Below, piece after piece: positions 58,358 to 64,000 of a stretch of 64,000 nt of DNA. The notes under the pieces were generated by a model. That model was given only the letters and a program-made list of their open reading frames with translations. It did not search any database and was not told the origin of the DNA. The DNA comes from Candidatus Hydrogenedens sp. Lineage in GTDB: Bacteria > Hydrogenedentota > Hydrogenedentia > Hydrogenedentales > JAEUWI01. A program made the position numbers and the translations under genes. The stretch's first letter is position 1. Each line of letters starts with the position of its first letter. The DNA lies in contig WGMK01000007.1 in assembly GCA_016125095.1 (NCBI GenBank), positions 329,605 through 393,604 on the forward strand. The letters are read 5' to 3'.

Positions 58358-59684
58358 TGCCGTCCGCGACGCCGCCATCGACGTGCTGCTCCGCGTGTTC
58401 GAGCGCGACTGGCAGCTTGATCGCAGCCTCGACAAGACACTGAGGCGCAAGCCCGTGTCCGATCGCGGGCGGCGTTTCATGACCCAACTCGTCTACGGTA
58501 CCGTGCGGCATCAGCTGCTGTGCGACGCGGCCTTACAGCCGATTTGCACGCAGCCGCTCGAGAAGCTGCCCGAGGCCATCCGGGCCATTCTGCGCATGGC
58601 GGTGTTTCAGGCGCTGTTTCTCGACACCGTCACGCGGCCTGCCATGGTGCACACCTCTGTCGAACTGGCCAAGAAGCGCGGACACGCGGGTCTGGCGCGG
58701 CTGGTCAATGCCGTGCTTCGCCGCGCCCCGAATTCGCTGGACGATGTGAAGCTGCCCGACCCCGCACAGGAGCCCGAGCGCTACCTGAATCTGCGCTACT
58801 CGATGCCCTTCTGGCTGGTGCGCCGGTGGAAAGGCGAATACGGCATCGACGGCGCCCGTGCGCTCTGCGAACGCTTCGCCGCCGAGGCCCCGATGCAGCT
58901 GCGCGTGAATACCCTGAAGACGACTCGCGAGCAGTTGCAGGCGTGGCTGGCGAAGAAGGGGATCGACACCGCGCCCGCCACGGGACTGCCCGACGAACTC
59001 ACGGTGCTCAAAGGCCCGGGGCTCGTGCAGTCCGAGGCCTTCCGCCGCGGGGACTTCATGATTCAGGACGCCGCATCGATGCTGCCGACGTATTTGCTGG
59101 AACCCCAGCCGGGGGAACGGGTATTGGACCTCTGTGCGGCGCCGGGCGGCAAGACCACGCACCTCGCGCAGCTGGCCGGAGGCAAGGCCGACATCACCGC
59201 GATGGACCTGCAATTCCGCAAGCTGGCCCTGATACGCGAGAACATCGAGCGCCTGGGGACGCCGGGAATACGCGTGCTGGCAGCCGACGCCGCCGCGCCG
59301 CCCTTCGGGGTGCAGTTCGACCGCGTGCTGCTCGATGCGCCGTGTTCGGGCCTGGGAACGCTGCGGCGGCACCCGGAATTGAAATACCGGGTTAGCGAAG
59401 ATTCCATCCGCCGACTTGCGGACCGGCAGAGGGCGTTGTTACGATCAGCGCTGCGCTGCGTCCGGCCGGGGGGTGTCGTGGTGTATTCGGTGTGTACGTT
59501 TACCCCCGAGGAAACGACTGGCGTGGTCGAGGCGGTGGCGGCGGAGTGTGGCGCCAGATTCGAAGACGGACCGGAGATTCTCAGCCCGTGGGCGATCAGT
59601 CAGGGACAGTATCAGACCCGACCCGGACAAGAAGCGTTGGACGGCTTCTTCTTGACGCGGTTACGGGCGCCATCCTCAGCGTAG
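58347..59684 (+). CDS. rsmB: 16S rRNA (cytosine-967-C5)-methyltransferase
   Basis: The protein has 445 residues. The N-terminal NusB-like RNA-binding domain (about 1-135, with RDAAIDVLLRVFERDWQLDRSL and RFMTQLVYGTVRHQ) is followed by the methyltransferase. SAM-binding is VLDLCAAPGGKTTHLA, catalytic cysteines lie in VLLDAPCSGLGTLRRHPE and VYSVCTFTPEE. The last two cysteines are the m5C pair expected. It overlaps fmt by 11 bases and extends about 97 bases beyond the preferred start of the PASTA gene, in another frame. Confidence 0.95.
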   Translation: MPVDAVRDAAIDVLLRVFERDWQLDRSLDKTLRRKPVSDRGRRFMTQLVYGTVRHQLLCDAALQPICTQPLEKLPEAIRAILRMAVFQALFLDTVTRPAMVHTSVELAKKRGHAGLARLVNAVLRRAPNSLDDVKLPDPAQEPERYLNLRYSMPFWLVRRWKGEYGIDGARALCERFAAEAPMQLRVNTLKTTREQLQAWLAKKGIDTAPATGLPDELTVLKGPGLVQSEAFRRGDFMIQDAASMLPTYLLEPQPGERVLDLCAAPGGKTTHLAQLAGGKADITAMDLQFRKLALIRENIERLGTPGIRVLAADAAAPPFGVQFDRVLLDAPCSGLGTLRRHPELKYRVSEDSIRRLADRQRALLRSALRCVRPGGVVVYSVCTFTPEETTGVVEAVAAECGARFEDGPEILSPWAISQGQYQTRPGQEALDGFFLTRLRAPSSA

Positions 59685-60712
59685 TCTACTTCTTCCTCGC
59701 GTTCCTCACGTGGATGGTGCAGTGGTCCGTGGCAACCGCCTTTTTCGTGCTGGTCATGGCGGCGGCGGGCTATTTCGTCTATACCGAGGCGCTCAGCGGC
59801 GGACAGCATGTCGAGGTGCCCGACATCATCAGTGTGCCGATTACCGAGGCCGCCTTCCTGCTGGCCGAACGCGGGCTCGACATGGGGCCTCAGACGCAGG
59901 TCTCGCACGCCACGGTGCCTGCGTACCACATCATCGCGCAGCGTCCCGAGCCGGGCCGCGTGGTGCGCGCGGGCCGCAAGGTGTATCCGACCGTCAGCAT
60001 GGGGGCCGACTTCAAGGCCGCGCCCGACGTGGTGCGTTCGAGCCTGGAGGACGCCCAGAAGACCCTGACCGCCGAGCGCTTCCGTATCGCCTCGGTGGCG
60101 CGTATTCCCAACGACCGCCCACGCGACACCGTGCTGGCGCAGGATCCGGAGCCGGGCCGCAGCATGCCCAACCAGGGCGAGATCCACCTGCTGGTGAGCG
60201 CGGGCCGCGACGAGTTCAGCGACTTCATGCCCGACCTGCGCGGCATGAGCGTCGAAGACGCGCTCAAGACCATGGCGCCCTTCGGCGTGACGATGACCGC
60301 CCGCGAGGTGGACCTGCCCGACGGGCGCGCCGGGGTGGTGCTGGATCAGGATCCGCCGCCGGACACGATGGTGTACCGCGGCCAGATCGTTACCTATTTC
60401 ATCAAGGCGGGCGCGGCGGAAGAAGAGACCGAGCAGGAATACCAGGCCGAAGTTCGCCACGAGATGCCCTACGACTACTACGACCGCGCCGTGCGGATCG
60501 ACGTGGTCGATTACAAGGGCGAACGCTCGCGCCTGTGGGAGAAGCCGGCCCTGTTCGACGACCAGGCCAAGGCCACCTATGTCGCGGGCAGCGTCATCCG
60601 CCTGCCTGTATCGTATGTGAAGGAAGCGATGATCGAGGTCTACATCGATGATCGCCTCACGCAGTCGTATTTCGTGCGCGAGGGGCAGGCGCCCCGCGCC
60701 ACGGGCGGCTGA
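59588..60712 (+). CDS. PASTA-domain membrane protein without kinase domain
   Basis: The protein has about 374 residues. A short cytosolic end and one or two membrane helices (about 25-45 and 48-66) precede three PASTA domains (about 75-140, 143-206, 212-275). These show the pattern VPDIISVPITEAAFLLAERGL, the QRPEPG and AQDPEPG turns, and PDLRGMSVEDALKTM. A C-terminal beta-rich segment (about 285-374) is not recognised. PASTA domains bind peptidoglycan fragments. The place between rsmB and rpe is where prkC stands in Firmicutes, but no kinase sequence is present. The start is uncertain: GTG 59588 overlaps rsmB, and ATG 59714 would lose the first helix. Confidence 0.85.
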   Translation: MGDQSGTVSDPTRTRSVGRLLLDAVTGAILSVVYFFLAFLTWMVQWSVATAFFVLVMAAAGYFVYTEALSGGQHVEVPDIISVPITEAAFLLAERGLDMGPQTQVSHATVPAYHIIAQRPEPGRVVRAGRKVYPTVSMGADFKAAPDVVRSSLEDAQKTLTAERFRIASVARIPNDRPRDTVLAQDPEPGRSMPNQGEIHLLVSAGRDEFSDFMPDLRGMSVEDALKTMAPFGVTMTAREVDLPDGRAGVVLDQDPPPDTMVYRGQIVTYFIKAGAAEEETEQEYQAEVRHEMPYDYYDRAVRIDVVDYKGERSRLWEKPALFDDQAKATYVAGSVIRLPVSYVKEAMIEVYIDDRLTQSYFVREGQAPRATGG

Positions 60713-60731
60713 CAACGCCCGGGAAGCCATC

Positions 60732-61379
60732 ATGCCCAAGCTTAAAATCGCCCCATCCATTCTCGCCAGCGACTTCGGGCGGCTCGGCGAAGAAATTGAA
60801 ACCTGCATCGACGCCGGCGCGGACTGGATACACGTCGACGTGATGGACGGCCATTTCACGTCGAACATCACCATCGGCCCGCCCGTAGTGGCGAGCCTGC
60901 GCAAGTACTCCACCGTGCCGCTCGATGTGCATCTGATGATCACCGACCCCGACGAGTACGTGGCCGATTTCGCCAACGCCGGGGCCGACCTGATCTCCTT
61001 CCACGTGGAGGCCGTGAAGCATCCGCTGCGCACCATCGAGAAAATCCGCGATCTCGGTTGTCAGGTGGGCATCGTGCTGAATCCCGCCACCCCCGAGGAC
61101 GCCATCGAGTATCTGGCCGAGCACGTCGATCTCGCGCTCGTGATGACTGTCAATCCTGGCTTTGGCGGCCAGGCCTTTATTCCCGACATGCTCCGCAAGA
61201 TCCGCAGCGTGCGCGCCATGATGGGCGACAAAGACGTGGAGGTGGACGGCGGTATCGACGCCACGACCGCCCGCGACGCCATCGAAGCGGGCGCCAACGT
61301 GCTCGTGGCGGGCTCGTATATCTTCGGGCACGACTCCTACCTCGAGGCTATCGACACGCTCAAGGCCCTGGGCGAGTAG
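60732..61379 (+). CDS. rpe: Ribulose-phosphate 3-epimerase
   Basis: The protein has 215 residues. It interconverts ribulose 5-phosphate and xylulose 5-phosphate in the pentose phosphate pathway. The barrel shows IAPSILASDFGRLGEEI, HVDVMDGHF, DVHLMI, SFHVEA, MTVNPGFGGQAFIP and VDGGI, with the metal-binding His and Asp residues in place. The ATG at 60732 lies 19 bases after the PASTA gene. Together with fmt and rsmB it repeats a gene order known from Firmicutes. Confidence 0.96.
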   Translation: MPKLKIAPSILASDFGRLGEEIETCIDAGADWIHVDVMDGHFTSNITIGPPVVASLRKYSTVPLDVHLMITDPDEYVADFANAGADLISFHVEAVKHPLRTIEKIRDLGCQVGIVLNPATPEDAIEYLAEHVDLALVMTVNPGFGGQAFIPDMLRKIRSVRAMMGDKDVEVDGGIDATTARDAIEAGANVLVAGSYIFGHDSYLEAIDTLKALGE

Positions 61380-61388
61380 TCCGCGGCC

Positions 61389-62531
61389 GTGAAGATCATC
61401 GTCGACGAAAGTATCCCCTACGGCGCCGAGGCCTTCGGTCTGCTGGGCGACGTGTCGCTGATGCCCGGACGTGCCATCACGCCAGATACGCTGCGCGACG
61501 CCGATGCGCTCATCATCCGCACCATTACCAAGGTGGACGATGCACTGCTGGAAGGCACGTCTGTCCAGTTCGTGGGCACGTGCACCATCGGCGAGGACCA
61601 CGTGGATCTCGACGCGATGGCGCGGCGCGGCGTGGCGTTCTCGTCTGCCCCCGGCTGCAATTCGAACAGCGTGGCCGAATACATGACCAGCGCCCTGCTG
61701 ACCCTGCACGAGCGCGGGGTGCTGACGCTCGAAGGGCAGACCCTCGGCGTGGTGGGCTACGGCAACGTGGGCACCAAGGTGGCGGCGAAGGCGCGGATGC
61801 TCGGCATGAACGTCGTGCTCTGCGATCCGCCGCTGGCCGAGGCGCAGGGCGGCGGCGTGTTCCAGCCCATGAGCGATATCCTCGACTGCGACGTCATCAC
61901 GCTGCATGTGCCGCTCACGCACGAAGGGCCGCACGCCACGCATCACTTGATGAGTGCTGAGAACCTCGCGTGCCTAAAGCCGGGCTGCGTGCTGTTCAAT
62001 TCCTCGCGCGGGCCTGTGATCGACAACGCCGCCCTGCTTGCGGCGCTGGAGGCCGGACAATTGGCCACGGCCGTGCTCGACGTCTGGGAATTCGAGCCCC
62101 GGCTCAATCCGGCATTGGTAGACCGTTGCGCGCTTGCCACTCAGCACATCGCCGGATATTCGCTCGACGGCAAGCTCAATGCGACGCAGCAGATTTACGA
62201 GGCCGCGTGCCGGCATTTCGGCCTGACTCCGGACTGGCGTGCGGAGCAGGTGGACGAGCATCCGCCGATCGACAGCATCACTGTGGGCGGCGGCTATTGG
62301 GACGCCCTCCGCGCGGCGGTGCGCCTGAACTACGACATCCGCGACGACGACCAGCTGGTGCGCGACAGCATGGGGCTGCCCGCCGAAGAGCGCGGTCCGG
62401 CCTTCGACAACCTGCGCAAGAAATACCGCCGGCGCTTCGAGTTCCGGCATACGACCGTGACCGTCGAGCCGGCGGATGCACGCACCGAAAAAACGCTCGC
62501 CGAACTGGGATTCCGGGTGTACCATGCCTGA
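61389..62531 (+). CDS. pdxB: Erythronate-4-phosphate dehydrogenase
   Basis: The protein has 380 residues. It oxidises 4-phospho-D-erythronate in DXP-dependent pyridoxal phosphate synthesis. KIIVDESIPYGAEAFGLLGDV and ADALIIRTITKVDDALL are typical of PdxB, as is the FVGTCTIGEDHVDLDA segment. The NAD site is LGVVGYGNVGTKVA. Catalytic Arg (NSSRGPVIDNAAL), Glu (VLDVWEFEPRL) and His (TQHIAGYSLDGK) are all present. The C-terminal dimerisation domain (about 290-380) distinguishes it from other D-2-hydroxyacid dehydrogenases. The start is GTG at 61389. It overlaps the next gene by eight bases. Confidence 0.92.
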   Translation: MKIIVDESIPYGAEAFGLLGDVSLMPGRAITPDTLRDADALIIRTITKVDDALLEGTSVQFVGTCTIGEDHVDLDAMARRGVAFSSAPGCNSNSVAEYMTSALLTLHERGVLTLEGQTLGVVGYGNVGTKVAAKARMLGMNVVLCDPPLAEAQGGGVFQPMSDILDCDVITLHVPLTHEGPHATHHLMSAENLACLKPGCVLFNSSRGPVIDNAALLAALEAGQLATAVLDVWEFEPRLNPALVDRCALATQHIAGYSLDGKLNATQQIYEAACRHFGLTPDWRAEQVDEHPPIDSITVGGGYWDALRAAVRLNYDIRDDDQLVRDSMGLPAEERGPAFDNLRKKYRRRFEFRHTTVTVEPADARTEKTLAELGFRVYHA

Positions 62532-63801
62532 AACCGAATACCAATACATCGAGCCCGGTGCCACGGCCATGCCGCCCGCATCTGTGTCGGCCCATGCCGA
62601 GGAGGCCCTGCGTCTGCTGCCTTGCGACGGCAAGCGCGTGCTATTCATCATTCCCGACAGCACCCGCAGCATGCCGATGCCGGCGGTCTTCCGCGCCGCG
62701 GTGAAGGCTGTCCGCGGGCGCGCCTCGCAGATCAGCGTGCTCATCGCGCTGGGCACGCATCCGCCCATGCCGCGCGAAGCCATCGCCCGGCATCTGGGCG
62801 CAACGACCAAAGAACTCGACACGGACTTTGCGGACGTGGCGATTCACAACCACGCCTGGGACGACCCCGCGCAGCTGGCCTCGCTCGGCACGCTCGATGC
62901 GGCGCGCGTATCGGAACTGACCGAGGGACGCATGGGCGACCCGGTCGAGGTGAAGATCAACCGCCGCGTACTCGAGCACGACCTGCTCTGCATCTGCGGT
63001 CCGGTGTTTCCGCACGAGGTCGTCGGCTTCAGCGGCGGTAACAAGTACTTTTTTCCCGGCGTATCCGGTCCTGAAATCCTGAACCTGTTCCACTGGCTGG
63101 GCGCGCTCATTACGAACTACGCCATCATCGGCACGAAGCATACGCGCGTGCGGGCGGTGGTCGATGCGGCGGCCGCCATGATCCCCTTAGAGAAACGTTG
63201 CCTCGCGCTGACCGTGAAAGGCCCCGAGACGCGCGCGCTATTCTACGGCACGCCCGAGGCCGCCTGGTCCGCCGCGGCCGATCTCTCCGCAGAGACCCAC
63301 ATCGTCTACAAGCCGCGCCCGCTTCAGAGCGTGCTCGCCATCGCCCCGGCCATGTACGAGGACATCTGGGTGGCAGGCAAGTGCATGTACAAGACCGAGC
63401 CGGTCATTGCCGACGGCGGCGAACTCATCATCTACGCGCCGCACGTGAAGGAAGTCAGCGTCACCCACGGCGACCTGATCCGCCGCATCGGTTACCACGT
63501 GCGCGACTATTTTGTGAAACAGGCCGAGCGCTTTGGGGATATTCCCGGCGGCATCCTCGCGCATTCCACGCACGTGCGCGGCGCAGGCGAGTACGACAAC
63601 GGCGTCGAGAAACCGCGCGTGCAGGTGACCCTCGCCACCGGCATCGACGAAGCCACGTGCCGCGCCATCAATCTCGGCTACCGAGATCCGGCTACCATCG
63701 ACATCGAGGCCTGGCGCGGCCGGGAAGACGAAGGCCTGCTGCTGGTGGAGAAGGCGGGGGAGATTCTGTACCGACTGGAGTCGGAGCGGGCCGGTGCATA
63801 G
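62524..63801 (+). CDS. LarA-like nickel-pincer racemase/epimerase
   Basis: The protein has 425 residues of the DUF2088/LarA family. In lactate racemase from Lactobacillus plantarum the nickel-pincer cofactor is held by a lysine and histidines. Here VFPHEVVGFSGGNK gives His164 and Lys174, and NLFHWLG gives His190, with the same spacing as in LarA. IHNH (His108 and His110) and IALGTHPP fit the catalytic region. So the cofactor site is kept. Substrate is open, since family members act on many 2-hydroxy acids. Neighbouring pdxB also handles a hydroxyacid phosphate. The larB, larC and larE cofactor genes are not in the window. Confidence 0.88.
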   Translation: MPETEYQYIEPGATAMPPASVSAHAEEALRLLPCDGKRVLFIIPDSTRSMPMPAVFRAAVKAVRGRASQISVLIALGTHPPMPREAIARHLGATTKELDTDFADVAIHNHAWDDPAQLASLGTLDAARVSELTEGRMGDPVEVKINRRVLEHDLLCICGPVFPHEVVGFSGGNKYFFPGVSGPEILNLFHWLGALITNYAIIGTKHTRVRAVVDAAAAMIPLEKRCLALTVKGPETRALFYGTPEAAWSAAADLSAETHIVYKPRPLQSVLAIAPAMYEDIWVAGKCMYKTEPVIADGGELIIYAPHVKEVSVTHGDLIRRIGYHVRDYFVKQAERFGDIPGGILAHSTHVRGAGEYDNGVEKPRVQVTLATGIDEATCRAINLGYRDPATIDIEAWRGREDEGLLLVEKAGEILYRLESERAGA

Positions 63802-64000
63802 TTCTCCGGGGCCGGCAGGGCGATCGTACGCGCGAACCTCACGCCTTCTTTTCGTGCTCACATTTGCGTCTATTAGCGCGGTGTCGATCACCGGTTGCGG
63901 ACCTTCTGCCACTCCAGCCGCGTCGGCAACCGAGTACAAGCTCTATGCCCGCGACCAAGTGGAGGCCAGCCGCACGGCCTTTCTGGCGGCCGACTATGCT
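63794..64000 (+). CDS. Lipoprotein, N-terminal fragment (runs off window)
   Basis: A frame starting with GTG at 63794 overlaps the larA-like stop by eight bases and remains open to the window edge (69 codons). The N-terminus is basic, followed by RLLFVLTFASISAVS and the lipobox ITGC (Cys at about residue 35). After the cysteine the sequence is small and polar, then ATEYKLYARDQVEASRTAFLAADYA. It is a lipoprotein by these signs; the function cannot be judged from the fragment. Confidence 0.65.
   Translation, partial: MHSSPGPAGRSYARTSRLLFVLTFASISAVSITGCGPSATPAASATEYKLYARDQVEASRTAFLAADYA

Overview
This is a GC-rich window with closely packed genes from a Gram-negative bacterium. The outer-membrane equipment is clear: an LptD-type LPS assembly protein, the lipid A kinase LpxK, a complete Mla-type lipid transport operon (mlaE-mlaF-mlaD-lipoprotein) and several lipoproteins. 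Other genes point to the planctomycete/PVC neighbourhood or a related candidate phylum such as Hydrogenedentota. These are a DUF1501 protein paired with a giant cytochrome-type DUF1549/DUF1553 protein, two adjacent type I sulfatases, a ferrochelatase with a cysteine cluster, and many TPR/HEAT proteins. The phylum assignment is inference; no rRNA or tRNA gene is visible. Genes are tightly coupled, with start and stop codons overlapping as ATGA, GTGA, TTGA or TGATG at many junctions. GTG and TTG starts are common.

Layout, left to right. 1-981: 3' part of an aldo/keto reductase. 1215-5413 (minus): GT-C glycosyltransferase, flippase-like membrane protein, hemH, methyltransferase. 5483-8755 (plus): glycan assembly operon with a bacterial Alg14/Alg13 pair, two GT2 enzymes and two small membrane proteins. 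8902-10140: glgC. 10182-12932: TPR protein, signal peptidase I, rhomboid protease and a small protein joining a TatA-like helix to a J domain. 12936-13904 (minus): alpha/beta hydrolase whose nucleophile position is glycine. 14062-19581: ligA followed by the Mla operon. 19578-20681 (minus): pilT. 20943-23550: CBS protein, ilvE, small membrane protein, class II aldolase. 23547-24518 (minus): membrane protein with a possible caspase-like cytosolic or periplasmic domain. 24702-27840: zinc-ribbon/TM/PilP-like protein, lipoprotein, GT-C-like membrane protein. 28240-36172 (minus): lpxK, dprA, HEAT protein, DUF1501, DUF1549. 36700-40172: TIM-barrel isomerase behind a long structured leader, hflX, TPR protein. 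40183-44434 (minus): TPR metalloprotease, RidA, HAD hydrolase, strictosidine-synthase-like beta-propeller. 44628-52423: lptD, M20 amidohydrolase and two carboxypeptidase-regulatory-domain proteins. 52707-56576 (minus): two sulfatases and a Tat-lipoprotein ferritin-like protein. 57075-64000: ybaB, fmt, rsmB, a PASTA-only membrane protein, rpe, pdxB, larA-like and a truncated lipoprotein.

Three points stand out. (1) The order fmt-rsmB-PASTA-rpe resembles the Firmicutes fmt-rsmB-prpC-prkC-rsgA-rpe locus, but the kinase, phosphatase and GTPase are missing and only a PASTA membrane protein remains. (2) The TatA-like/J-domain fusion sits directly behind signal peptidase and rhomboid genes, which suggests a membrane protein-handling module. 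(3) Palindromic repeat clusters occur only where two genes converge (986-1216, 27841-28239, 52424-52706), and two of these clusters share an exact 23-base word. All other convergent junctions are overlapping or about 10 bases or less.
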